NCBI GenBank assembly: GCA_964577175.1
Contig: CAZNYC010000013.1
Span: 1-45,742, forward strand
Reading direction: 5' to 3'
Source: BS750m-G62 sp964577175
GTDB lineage: Bacteria > Planctomycetota > Phycisphaerae > FEN-1346
Length of the DNA stretch: 45,742 nucleotides
The notes beneath the pieces were generated by a model that searched no databases, was not told the DNA's origin, and saw only the letters and a list, made by a program, of their open reading frames with translations. Made by a program: the position numbers and the translations under genes. How positions within the stretch are numbered: the first letter of the stretch is position 1; each line of letters begins with the position of its first letter. This document shows, piece by piece, positions 24,101-29,936 of this stretch.

Positions 24101-25381
24101 GTCGAAGACGCGCATGTCGCCCGTCTGCTCGGGCGAGATGGAATCGAGTTGCTCGACGACCTGCTCGGCCAGGGCGATCTTCTCGCCCGGCCCCGCCAGG
24201 AACAGCGTGTTCGTCCGCGCGTCCGCCGTCACGACCAGGTCCTCTTCTCCCTTCGGGCTCGGTTTGCCGTAGTTCGGATTGCGGACCATGCGGCCGTTCT
24301 TGTCGCGGATGTACCGCATCTTCGAGAGCATCTGGGCGGCCGAGGCGAAGAGGTCTTCGATGACCTTCTGCACGTCGCCGGCCGCGGCGTGCTTGAGGCT
24401 GTAGGTCTTCAAGACCGTTTCGGCCGAGAGGGTGCCGGTGTCGAGTTCGTCCAGGATGAGACGGATCCGCTTCAGGTTCTTGGCCCGGTCCGTCACGATG
24501 ATGCCGCGCCCCGAACCCAGGGGCGCCACGCTGCCGAAACTCGAGACGACCGGCATGAGGACGCGGACGGCGTCCTCGGCGGTCATGAACTTCAGGGGGA
24601 GCATGACGGTGGCGAGTTCGCCCGGCCGGAGGTCGTCGGTGTCGTCCCAGCCCCGTAGGATCCGCACCGGCGCCTTCGTGTATTCCTTGATGGGCACGAC
24701 GCGGACGAACCGCTCCGTCTCGACGAGGGCGTGGCCCTTCATGGCCAAAATGAGGTTGAGCGTGTCGAACGCCTCGTCGGGCGTGTACGGGCGGGGATCG
24801 AAGAACGTCAGCGTGCCTTCCACGTTGTACTCGCCGATGATCGGTTTGGCGCGGGCCTGGGCGAACCGGCGGATGACCTCGTTGTACGGGATGCCGTCGA
24901 ACTGGAACCGGATTTCGTCGGACGGGGCAGTCGCGGCGGGCGGGGCGGCGGGGGTAGCGGCTTCGTCCGCTTCCGTCTCGGCTTCGGCGGCGGGCGCTGC
25001 TTCCTCGGAGGGGGCGGCGGATTCGGATTCGGTCTCGGCCTCGGCGGGCGGGGGTGCTTCGGACTCGGTTTCGGCCGGGGCCGGCGCTTCTTCCTCGGGC
25101 GCGGCGGGCGTCTCGGTTTCGGGTTTGGCCTCCACAGGCGCGGGTGCTTCCGATTCGGACGGGGCGCGTTCAGCGTCCGGCGCGGCGGGTTCGGACCCCG
25201 GCGCCGCGGGCGCGGACGGGTCGGGGGGCGTGGCGGTCTCGGCACCGGCCGGCGCCGGGGCGCTTGGCTCGGGCGGCGGCGCCTCCGGGGCATCGGCCGC
25301 CATCGCCAGGCCGGCGGTCACGGCGCCGAGCAGCAGCGTCGCGATCGCCGCGGTCCAGGGTCGGGCAGAACGGTCAGGCAT
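12146..25381 (-). CDS. gspD: Giant type II secretion-like secretin (GspD) with ~45 N1-type modules
   Basis: An uninterrupted 4,411-residue reading frame; ordinary GspD has about 650-750. The ATG at 25381 has an AGGAGGA ribosome site. Order: signal peptide (1-28); acidic Pro/Ala/Glu linker (about 29-156); N0-like domain (about 157-250); about 45 tandem N1-type modules of 65-155 residues (about 255-4075); then a standard secretin barrel (about 4076-4310) with QVLATDNQLATINIGQRVPF, YEDVGIILNVTPRI, VVGGLI and the signature VPVLGDMPLLGNLF; and an acidic Pro-rich tail. Each module repeats the pattern V-R-hydrophobic-x-LKNADA, an amphipathic helix, a variable loop, then ADxRTNSLIVSA and a closing helix ending LD. 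Loops vary most: one near 20230-20480 is ~90 residues of P/A/E-rich sequence, and one near 17405-17470 is collagen-like (GPRGAPGPAGPAGPAG). No transmembrane or peptidoglycan-binding domain is apparent. It should form the outer-membrane channel of the machine encoded upstream. Secretin identity is certain; the ring-stack architecture is inferred. Confidence 0.95.
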   Translation of the reverse strand: MPDRSARPWTAAIATLLLGAVTAGLAMAADAPEAPPPEPSAPAPAGAETATPPDPSAPAAPGSEPAAPDAERAPSESEAPAPVEAKPETETPAAPEEEAPAPAETESEAPPPAEAETESESAAPSEEAAPAAEAETEADEAATPAAPPAATAPSDEIRFQFDGIPYNEVIRRFAQARAKPIIGEYNVEGTLTFFDPRPYTPDEAFDTLNLILAMKGHALVETERFVRVVPIKEYTKAPVRILRGWDDTDDLRPGELATVMLPLKFMTAEDAVRVLMPVVSSFGSVAPLGSGRGIIVTDRAKNLKRIRLILDELDTGTLSAETVLKTYSLKHAAAGDVQKVIEDLFASAAQMLSKMRYIRDKNGRMVRNPNYGKPSPKGEEDLVVTADARTNTLFLAGPGEKIALAEQVVEQLDSISPEQTGDMRVFDLKNARAEDLANTVKQLLPDDRDGRRWPPGRGDSGMGSRVVADPNTNRLIVTASLDQMARIEEIIQTLDQASEEVGGMRVFRLKVADARQLAEVVSHAVRRGGDRRRRDRSAMGSAVSADSRTNSLIVSGNAADIQRAEQLITELDRPLDAQARDVHVVPLKAGDADDIADALNRMLSHSGGGDGRRTAGPVHVAAEDDTNTLFISAGPEDWPRVQKILDDLEASVAPQATSTTRMLPLAHADADDVARSLNEIYRPKMMAKARMNRGEPFVPVIIAASEQSNALIVSGPDDEQETIAELVQSMDTPETEAAEKVHVVQLKDGDAVRIADTLRDLQPRGDDRAVIRGDADSNTILVRASDEALQGIKALIDELDRTITTSGGLQAFRLKVADAEQLVGILRSALSQRRGERRYDEGGPVVTADSRTNSLLVSGTAADIQTARQLVEQLDHAPEREAREIHVVPLETGDADDIANALNRMLTHSAAGGRRTAGTVHVAAEDDTNTLFISAAPDDWAAIEKMLKELKASAAPHQMATTRHLKLQHAEAEEVARTLRQLYAAEESSSRYRNRYRRRATRDGRSVPVTIAANERTNSLLISASDEDQQTIGEMIQALDVSKEKGTAPVRIIRLASADADKLAETLRAALPKRTEPGAEPVVIQADSRAGALLIRAPEAERKRLEEMIATLDEATQAQVRETRMIELKHTAASKLARMFSQLYAAGSSGSSYSRYASRRSDEAGGVVVAAAPGDKTLVVEAPRRKMQEIADLVTSLDVEEATDGIQVRTYWMEDSDAEDLARSLARLMAEQRDSAAAGEPRARFEADEGTNQLMVAATAEQFKTIEQLIENLQARVQVAQEMKTFHLKAAKADEVVQVLRTMLLERDDNGDGEGRRRAEPEAVRLASVDETNDVVVRAPPDQLALAVQLIEMLDTEAAGAKTSVVIVPLKNAQATGLAQSLTEVLSSEQASSRSSRYRRYRRSSGSDKDRVTVTAEPNSNSLLVRGPAEEIPAVVEMIRELDAGSTGMGAEVRVYPLENSEPYELVQSLRSLFRDMLRHESERRGGDAEIPFSVAADARTRSLVVSTTPAHFTLVEQILESLDKAPAAPEADVQYIWLENADATAVADQLNAMYEDHKGTRPVIAADEFSNSLTVIAKDEELKVIEPIVAKLDEASGTGRRIRVVPLMDVQAGRMADLLRTVYKQLTGNEVRITSERPKTPVGAPGPSGASGPPAPAGAGETESDTQAEASGANAKPEIEAEDAVAPAEPAETPDNAAETEPMAADDAGEAASKSPVTIAVDEATNSLILSGSRQEVEYLESLIDELSLTAMDVAAEFRSFKIEKADPQSVARTLDELFNPKPKPLPKDYKGAPPPSPPPVISVVSDLRTRLVIVRAKPVDFQAVEDLVKQLDQVPTIVSEVRIFHLKHTTAKDVAENLQDLFQRAAQQRTAPQKQPQKKQPQGKAKRPTPQKQRAEMIREVLELRTDEGVTQVDLASMVNVSANEPTNSVIVTAPADAMGIVADIVEELDQSAQGATPSVRLYPIAHGDVVPMVKELREVFAEDRKRRGKPSPDVVITGDEAARTVVVSAPAEEHERIGEVIRELDRAQAAGAVAVQVYRLENADATTVAAALTETVKRAGKDARGGPGEVRISADRSGNSVVVRAAAEDHERIGRLIQDMDTVPEAVIRTYAVKNAQVQTVVEALKEVFASRTGRAAGAGRGPAKEQVAISGDEAGRLVVVSAPEATHTLVKKVIDEIDSAQSQEQVVVKVYRLKHAGADDVAEALQSTLQQASSGGGSSGWSPWRRYQPRQAATGQIRINPDESSNSLIVRASAPDHERIEALLKDLDVAQASQYAVRLIPLRNADPDEVENVLERVFESGTRRRWGAPAPRESVVIEASADASMIAVRADDETFEKIEALVKRMDEASTGTDLAPTLIPLKFAKAAAVAEAVGDAFRAGRGTRRGTSAQDRVSVVAEPGSNSLIVTANAENLEKVRGLLAKLDTKESGGVTSEMLRLENARAEDVAPVLQEMAEAASGGTTRSRWSAAGAAARPSVAVSAEKGSNTLVVSGPAADVERILGMARNLDQATSGTASSVHVIQLENGEAPDVATMIQDLYRQQYLLAMRQQRSIEPLAVSADARANALVLAAGDEMFKQVSEWVKQIETMQPVRGTLRIINLKHADPAEVEAAIQRLFGEEAGRSAVPVRRRTPARGRRGPRGAPGPAGPAGPAGRVETTVLPQQKSILINASDEDFEAIRQLAEALDEAAADARRQFEVFALEHTSNTKIATALGALYRQAAATQPEDQVTVTALPDTNAVVVSATAARLEEVGHLIEQLDREEIAPQLEFRIVQLQNAQPTKVLPILEQMLTQVRQTRPDEPVDVQADERTRSIIVTARGTMFEQVERIIQTLDQQPAFAGADVLIIPLKKADATRLAQVLSNMLRPSPATQITPEARALQEQVRLLQVKSADGRKIPELDLTQPIKITADPVIAGQQGANALLISSTPDNLKAMAAIVDVLDTVPVAEGTRVRVVHLKNADAASVRDILADIFEKGERLAGKPESSIEGRAEPESMSGKALTNPLNVSADPRTNSLVLSGVEESLALADIIIADLDRDAGALVTEVRLFRLKHASAERLAPMLEAVFAETQATPPGAEGLRTQVTRLRTVLKDKIGHVTERAKAREALSIQADPTTNIIVVAARSDVMPLIADVVDTMDVPGAGSLTAVRIFPLENADATRLKDLIDGLYAGPNAQFVRPEDVPTVTVDTRTNALVVSASESTFVMIDTLMKRLDAEQPIELREIRLVNLKNAEAASLAPVLQEMMDARVQRLETLGAADAEALRMIIAADERSNSLIVGGSAEGFKIVEGLAAQLDGASPAISGQIQILPLEHANAGTLSESLANLFDERYAAARTEDVRRQKPVILPDLRINALLVAANADDSKILKSLLEKLDVELTDPSVRLTVLPLRFNDAGIVGPTLEDLFASRLESMTPPGQEPMPQDRVDVAIDALSNSLIISASKENLGLIQDLLKKVDVAPPDETGIVRLYPLKTADAQRVATMLEGLVSQGFYKPGVILAGDSTLVQAREKVAIAVDVRTNVLIVSASKENFAVIEEIIRTVDSSEDFSVLGDIRLFTLENADATRLAPTLQQLFDAKRQAEVEAGSAGRMLPVSVIPDGRTNTLLVTGSRESLRALEVMIQDLDAEQVLAANEFKVFYLENATATVLQPTLEQVFTQRVTRGEAPAPVTVVSEPRTNALLVSGSPDDLRLAESLIERLDAKPDRPGTAVRVFALKKGDATQVAETLRTLYEQPGAAGATVGISIDERINAILVSAGPADLERMEQLVDELDTDSVPRVTEIRVFTLKNADAAELAQILNDALNQKPDPLTEASPNRQALLQFISRTEDGAEEVASALQEGVLITPDTRTNSLVISAPTENMRLLEKLVRAMDDTQPRTAEIRVFTLVNSDARAMAQVLSELFRMGQTAADRQAVEYRLVPEPGAGGREGGTPARVGSAQDAALTVTVDVRTNSLLVGGTRHYVHLASEVIQELDQSTASERLTEVYRLRNAQAADIETAVSSFLDQERTVLEESLGGETGGTLPFLLEREVAIVAESASNTLLLSASPRYYQVIADMIEELDRPPPQVLIQVLLADVTIDDTEEFGIEWNVQERWRSHDVFGGTAPAFSASAGLTLNPGFTVSVTGGDANFLLRAIEAQGRVEILSRPQVLATDNQLATINIGQRVPFITNSRITDDGTTVNTIQYEDVGIILNVTPRITPDGFVRMEVNPEISSIDDSTVPISENVNAIIVNSRSAETTVTVQDGHTIVVGGLIRTTDRDRVNKVPVLGDMPLLGNLFRSTRKVKERAELLIILTPTILQNTEDVDAKTDSEVRRLDLLRASHDGGVRQKTLETYGEELFDEFRLQSRPGEAPADADRLPPDDAAEPPEETGARGQPEPPAEAADAEEARLAIPARREDPAP
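13156..24619 (-). repeat. Array of ~45 tandem secretin N1-type protein modules
   Basis: Hand-segmentation at the recurring LKNADA-type strand/helix start and the ADxRTNSLIVSA-type second strand gives 45 modules, with an uncertainty of one or two. Most modules are diverged in sequence, so this is an old protein-level repeat and not a simple DNA tandem repeat. It lies inside the giant gspD gene. Confidence 0.85.
22020..23875 (-). repeat. Four-module block duplication inside gspD
   Basis: Modules 4-7 (about 23875-22958) and 8-11 (about 22957-22020) match in order. Modules 5 and 9 share the identical stretch HVAAEDDTNTLFISA, and both copies share FRLKVADA, NALNRML or DALNRML, and GRRTAG at equivalent places. 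Both third modules open with TTR and share an EEVAR/DDVAR helix. This is a recent intragenic duplication with a period of four modules. Confidence 0.75.
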
Positions 25382-25387
25382 GGTTGT

Positions 25388-25394
25388 TCCTCCT
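25388..25394 (-). promoter_or_regulatory. Strong ribosome binding site of gspD
   Basis: AGGAGGA is read on the minus strand, 6 nt before the ATG at 25381. It is the best Shine-Dalgarno in the secretion operon, in the 42-bp gap after the preceding gene; most neighbours instead rely on overlapping starts. Confidence 0.65.
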
Positions 25395-25423
25395 CACGGC
25401 CGACCACCCCAGCGGCCGATGAC

Positions 25424-26623
25424 TCACTCTTGCGGGGCCGGCGCAGCCTCTGCGTCCCCCGCGGATCCTGCGTCGGCGTCGGCGGGCGCCGCTGCGCCCG
25501 CCCCGCCGTCCGGTGGAACCTCTGTCTCGGCCGCGCCGTGCGGGGCGGGCTCCGTCTCCGCGCCGGCGGAGGGCGGCGAGGCGTCGGCACGCTCGGGCGC
25601 CGGCGCCGGCAGGCCGGGCGGCAGGCGGTCGGGCCCGAGCCGGTGTTTCTGTTCCAGGCAGGCCCCGAGTTCGACGGCATAATACTCCGAGCCGATGCGG
25701 AGTACCACCCGGCTCGTGGAGAGAATGTTGGGATTCTCCGGGTGGGGCAGGGGCCGGTAGTCGACGAGGGCGATGCGGCCGCCGCCCCATTCTTCGCCGG
25801 GCTTGTACCGTGCCAGGGTGCCGCTGCGGGTTTCGCGGACGACGACCTCCGGAGCCCCGCCGAGGCTGGAGAGGCTGACCACGCGGTACTGGCCGGCGGG
25901 CGGCGGCGGAGGCGCCCGGGGCTCTTCCCGTCTCGGTTCCGCCTGCGGGGGCGGGGGACTCTCCTTCTTCGGCGCGGGCACGTACGGCCGGAAGAACGCC
26001 CGGGAAGCGATCACGTCGTACTGCCGGCGCTCCGGGGTATGCAGGGCCTCACGCGTCATCTCGGCCTCGACCGTATCGGTCTCGAGGCCGCGGACGATCT
26101 TGGGCTCGAGCACGAGGGTGCCGTACTTGGCCTGGATCTCCACCGCGTCCTCCCCGCGGACAGGGGTGATGATGAGATTGTCCAGACGGTGGAGGTGCGG
26201 TTCCCGCGTGACGAGGTAGAGGAAATCGACGACCCGGTCCACCCGCCCGCGCACCTGGATGAGCCAGCCGACTTCGCGGTAGATGCCGGGCGCCCGGGCG
26301 CCGACGACGGGCTTGAGGGTCAGGTGTTCGGTGTCCAGGCCGCTCTTGGCGAGCAGGTCCGTGAGGCGGGCGCGGACGCGTTCGGAGACGCGGAGCGGGT
26401 CCGTGCCGAACGCCCGGCCGGCCAGTTCCTTGAGGCGGGCGCGGTAGGAGGGTTCCTTCGCCTTCTCGGCGCGGGCGCGGTCGATCTGCTCCATCAACTC
26501 GTTGGCCCGGTTGAAGCGCTGGGCGGCGGGCATCAGGAACACCCGGTTGATGGCCAAGTAGGTAATGAACAGGACCGCCACGATGCCGGCCCCGGCTGCC
26601 AGGATTTTCTCGCGTGCGTTCAT
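25424..26623 (-). CDS. PilO/PilP-like (GspM-GspC-like) inner-membrane protein
   Basis: A 399-residue bitopic protein. One TM helix (about residues 9-30) is followed by a coiled coil (FNRANELMEQIDRARAEKAK), a PilO/GspM-like ferredoxin-fold region (about 60-175, with GWLIQVRGRVDRVVDFLYLV), then AFFRPYVP and a Pro-rich linker (about 210-245), and a small beta domain (about 246-325) resembling PilP or the GspC homology region. The tail is Pro/Ala/Glu-rich. I take ATG 26623; an in-frame TTG at 26650 overlapping the upstream stop (TTGA) is possible. I infer that it links the inner-membrane platform to the secretin, doing the work of M and C in one chain, since no separate gspC is present in the window. 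Confidence 0.7.
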   Translation of the reverse strand: MNAREKILAAGAGIVAVLFITYLAINRVFLMPAAQRFNRANELMEQIDRARAEKAKEPSYRARLKELAGRAFGTDPLRVSERVRARLTDLLAKSGLDTEHLTLKPVVGARAPGIYREVGWLIQVRGRVDRVVDFLYLVTREPHLHRLDNLIITPVRGEDAVEIQAKYGTLVLEPKIVRGLETDTVEAEMTREALHTPERRQYDVIASRAFFRPYVPAPKKESPPPPQAEPRREEPRAPPPPPAGQYRVVSLSSLGGAPEVVVRETRSGTLARYKPGEEWGGGRIALVDYRPLPHPENPNILSTSRVVLRIGSEYYAVELGACLEQKHRLGPDRLPPGLPAPAPERADASPPSAGAETEPAPHGAAETEVPPDGGAGAAAPADADAGSAGDAEAAPAPQE

Positions 26624-26646
26624 GGGTGTCGGTCCGGGACGGATGG

Positions 26647-28569
26647 TCAATAGCGGGCGTCGGGGTAGCGTGTGTCGCTGCGGCGATCGCCTCGGCGTCG
26701 GCGGGGGTTGCGCTGGTAGAGTTCGCGCATTTTCGTCCGCCAGGCCTCGTAGGCCTGGGGGTCCTTTTCCTTGTCGGGCCGCTGTTTCATGAGTTCCATG
26801 CGGGCGCGGTTCCAGGCCTCGAGGGCAGCGCGGGGGTCGTGGTCGTTCTCGCTTCGGGGTTGGTGGTCGGTCCGGGCCTCTTCGCCTTTCTTGGGCTCGC
26901 CCTCGCTGCCGACGGACTCCTCGGCACCTTTTGCCTTGGCTTTGGTCGTGGGGGCCGGCTCGGGTCGCCGCTCGTGGCGGGGCTCGGGCTGCGATTCACC
27001 CCGGAACGCTTTGGTCGAGACGTCGTCCTGCGGCCGGCGGGCGCGGCCGGTGCCGTTCAGGTCGATCTCCATGTCGGCGTCGGCAATGATTTTGGCGCCG
27101 GTCACATAGTTGTAGCCGTAGCGGTCCTTGGTGGTGGTGACCTGCCCGGGCTTGAAGCCGTAGCGGGCGTCGCTGAGCCGCTCGCCGAGGGCGTCGACGG
27201 CGTCGCTCGTGCGGGCCTTGACGTTGAGGCTGACGGTGCCGTCGTCGCCGGTCTTGAAACTGGTGACGTAGACCTGCTCGCAGGGGGGGAAGGTCTCGCT
27301 GAGCCAGGCCCAGTGGTCGAGCCAGTCGCGGCGGGAGGCGAGCCAGTCCTCCAGTGCCTCGACGCGTTTGGCCAGGACGCGGGTGTCCTTGGTGCTTTCC
27401 TTGAGGCGCTGGAGTTCGGCCTGCTTGGCAGCGACCTCGGCCCCCGCGCGGTACAGGTGGATGGCCGCCCCGGCGAACGCGCTCACGATGACGAGGGCGA
27501 CGACGGCGGCGGCGGCGACGGCGATCGTCCGGGTCGGGTCCCGCCGGACGGCCGGCCGCTTCGGGTTCAGGAAGTCGAACGGGTGGGCGTCGGCGTCGCC
27601 CTGGCCGGCGGCCAGACCGAGGGCCGAGAGATACGCCGAGGCGTCGTTCGGGACGTCCACCCGGGGCAGGGCCGGCGAGGGGTCGAACACCTCCCAGGGC
27701 GTGCGGAGCCGGTCGCCCAGGGCCTCGGCGACGGCGGCCTCGCAGCCGGTTCCGCCGGCCACGAGGATGCGGTCGATGCGGCGCGTTCCTTCGACGGCCA
27801 GGTAACTCTGGACGCTGCGGGCGAGTTCCTGGACCACGCCCGCCAGGGCGGTGGCGCGGAAGGCGTCGTCGGCGCCGGCCGGTGGGAGCGTGACCTCCGC
27901 CGACCGGCTGAACGTGAGCCCGCCCTGCTCGATGACGTCGACTTCGGCCTCGTCGCCCGTCAGGTGGATGATGGCGACGCGGCCCTCCTCCCCGTGGGCG
28001 TATTCCTCGGCGCCGCGCATGTTGGCATACGGCCGGAGGCCCAGCCGCAGCAGCCGGACGCCGGCGGCCTCGGCCATCTGCTCGTAATAGGCGACGACGG
28101 ATTTCTGGACGGCCGCCGCCAGCACGTGCTGGCCGGCCGGGTCCTCCGCCGGTGTCGGCTCCACGCCGTAATGCGACTCGATGGCGAAGTCGATGACCGC
28201 TTCTTCCGGCTTGAACGTCAACTCCTTCTGGGCCTGGAACCGGGCCATGGAGGCCAGTTCGGCGTCGTCGTCGACGGGCGGCAGGACGAGGGGTTTGAAG
28301 ACGGCCTTGGCGCGCGGCACGTTCATGACGACGGGAACGCGCGGCAGGCGGAGCCGGCCCAGCGCCCCGCCCACGAACGCGCCGACGGCCTGGGCGTCGT
28401 CGGCGTCGAGGTCGTCCGGCAGGTCCACCGTCAGGAGCCGGTCGATGCGGGCCCGGCCGCCTGAGACGTCCGCCAGCACCAGGCGCAGGCGGTGTCCGTC
28501 GAAATCAAGGGCCAGCAGGCGGCCTACCTTCCTCCGACGCAGCCGGCTCATCAACGCTCCAACGCTCAT
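26647..28569 (-). CDS. gspL: GspL-like protein: PilM actin-like domain fused to a PilN-like domain
   Basis: A 640-residue protein. Residues about 15-300 form a cytoplasmic actin-like (PilM/GspL) domain: LLALDFDGHRLRLVLADVSG at the start, a MNVPRAKAVFKPLVLPP segment, and ILVAGGTGCEAAVAEALGDR as the adenosine-binding part. One TM helix follows (about 350-375, IAVAAAAVVALVIVSAFAG). After it come a coiled coil (VAAKQAELQRLKESTKDTRV) and a PilN-like periplasmic domain (about 420-520). A long, highly charged tail with no known family closes the protein (Lys/Glu/Arg/Pro-rich, about 530-640). ATG 28569 overlaps the gspK stop (ATGA). It should recruit the GspE ATPase to the membrane, as GspL does. Confidence 0.82.
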   Translation of the reverse strand: MSVGALMSRLRRRKVGRLLALDFDGHRLRLVLADVSGGRARIDRLLTVDLPDDLDADDAQAVGAFVGGALGRLRLPRVPVVMNVPRAKAVFKPLVLPPVDDDAELASMARFQAQKELTFKPEEAVIDFAIESHYGVEPTPAEDPAGQHVLAAAVQKSVVAYYEQMAEAAGVRLLRLGLRPYANMRGAEEYAHGEEGRVAIIHLTGDEAEVDVIEQGGLTFSRSAEVTLPPAGADDAFRATALAGVVQELARSVQSYLAVEGTRRIDRILVAGGTGCEAAVAEALGDRLRTPWEVFDPSPALPRVDVPNDASAYLSALGLAAGQGDADAHPFDFLNPKRPAVRRDPTRTIAVAAAAVVALVIVSAFAGAAIHLYRAGAEVAAKQAELQRLKESTKDTRVLAKRVEALEDWLASRRDWLDHWAWLSETFPPCEQVYVTSFKTGDDGTVSLNVKARTSDAVDALGERLSDARYGFKPGQVTTTKDRYGYNYVTGAKIIADADMEIDLNGTGRARRPQDDVSTKAFRGESQPEPRHERRPEPAPTTKAKAKGAEESVGSEGEPKKGEEARTDHQPRSENDHDPRAALEAWNRARMELMKQRPDKEKDPQAYEAWRTKMRELYQRNPRRRRGDRRSDTRYPDARY

Positions 28570-29936
28570 AGGCTTCGCTCCAACCGCTCGGGATCGAGGG
28601 CGAACGGCAGACCCAGCCGCGTCACGTCGCGCACGTACGTCAGGCGCGGCGTGGGACGGGTCAGGTCGGCCACGGCCTCGAGGACCCGGTATCGCCCGCA
28701 CGGCACACCGAACGCCACGCACCGGACCGCGTACTGGTAACTGCGTGCCGCCAGATGCGGGGCCACTTCCTTAAACCGGTCGGCGTCCAAAACGCCCTGC
28801 TCATAAAGCCACGCAATCGTGGGTCGGGTGTCGGCCGAAAGACCGCTCCGGATGTCCACGATCTGCCGGGCCAGGCCGGCGTCCAGGCCGGGCAGGGTGG
28901 CCAGCACCTCGGCCGGAGCCGTGTTCACGTTGACCAGGCCGGTCATTTCCTTCTTCGTCTCGGCCGTCGTGCGGTCGAGGAGGGCGGCCAGGTCGCCCGG
29001 GGCGAGGTTTTCCTCCAGCCATGTGCCCGGAGGCACGTCCGGAAAATCCTCGTGCCGTTTGGTCACCTGGAACCGGAGGCCGGCCACCTGGGCGGGGTGC
29101 GTGAAGCGTTTGCCCTCGGCCACGTAGACGCCGATCAACTCGCGGGTGGCTTCGGAGAGGCCGAGGTCGTCGGGGAGCCGGCCCTGGTTGAGATTGATGC
29201 GGCGGCGGCCGTCGCGGTCCCGGTTGGGGACGGTGCTGTAGACGGTCAGCAGGTCGCGGAGGCCGGGGTCGAGGCGGCCATCGCGGTTGTCGCGCGGCAG
29301 GTGGTCGAGGCCGTCGTCCTCGTTCGGGTCGAGGCGGCCGTTGAGGTTCGCGTCCTCGCCGTAGACGAGGTCCGCGGTGAATCCCTTGACCAGGAGGAGC
29401 TCCTCGATGGTGGAGAGCGGTCCGTTGAGGATGACGTACGGATGGGGCAGCCGGTCGTAATACTCCTGCTCGGCGCCGCCGGGGCGGGCGTCGCTGTCGC
29501 CGTCGCGATAGTCGAGGAGGCAGTCGAGGAGGTCGGGCGTCAGGCGTTCGAGGCCGGAGAGCATTTCCTCCGTGGCGGTGTTGACGTCGAGTTTGCCCCC
29601 CTCGTCCACGGCGCCGTAGCGGACGCGGTCTTCGTCCTGCGGGTCGGCGGCGTAGATGGTGAAGTACCACGTATCGGCCCCTTGCCGGACAACCTCGTGG
29701 TTCTGGAAGAGGTCGGGGTTGTCGTACCAGAGGTCAATGTCGCCGTGATGTTCCTTGAGGACGGCCATGGTGTAATGGAGTCCGCTGAGGGCGGCGGCGG
29801 TGGCCTGCTCGCCGCGGACGGCGGCCGTGGAGGCGGCCGCCTCGGCCCGGGCGCGGTACATCAGCGCCGCCGCCACCAGCGCCGCCAGGGCGGTGACGAC
29901 GAGAACGGCCACCAGGACCATGCCGCCGCGTCTCAC
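28566..29936 (-). CDS. gspK: GspK-type minor pseudopilin
   Basis: A 456-residue pseudopilin. I chose the GTG at 29936 because it overlaps the gspJ stop (GTGA) and gives the short leader expected for GspK (VRRGG then MVLVAVLVVTALAAL); the frame upstream is an Arg-rich shadow of gspJ. The prepilin-type hydrophobic N-terminus is followed by the large alpha-domain: NVNTAPAEVLATLPGLDAGL with helix-hairpin-helix character, and DVNTATEEMLSGLERLTPDL as a first copy. Acidic Ca-like segments (DRDGRRRINLN, NLNGRLDPNEDD) are present. In known T2SS, K caps the pseudopilus tip with I and J and lacks the Glu+5, as here. It is longer than the usual ~320 residues. Confidence 0.85.
   Translation of the reverse strand: MRRGGMVLVAVLVVTALAALVAAALMYRARAEAAASTAAVRGEQATAAALSGLHYTMAVLKEHHGDIDLWYDNPDLFQNHEVVRQGADTWYFTIYAADPQDEDRVRYGAVDEGGKLDVNTATEEMLSGLERLTPDLLDCLLDYRDGDSDARPGGAEQEYYDRLPHPYVILNGPLSTIEELLLVKGFTADLVYGEDANLNGRLDPNEDDGLDHLPRDNRDGRLDPGLRDLLTVYSTVPNRDRDGRRRINLNQGRLPDDLGLSEATRELIGVYVAEGKRFTHPAQVAGLRFQVTKRHEDFPDVPPGTWLEENLAPGDLAALLDRTTAETKKEMTGLVNVNTAPAEVLATLPGLDAGLARQIVDIRSGLSADTRPTIAWLYEQGVLDADRFKEVAPHLAARSYQYAVRCVAFGVPCGRYRVLEAVADLTRPTPRLTYVRDVTRLGLPFALDPERLERSL

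Noticed and set aside
12146..25381. The repeats of gspD as a CRISPR or DNA tandem repeat
   Set aside because: The periodicity is in protein sequence with diverged DNA; no identical spaced repeats of 25-40 bp occur.
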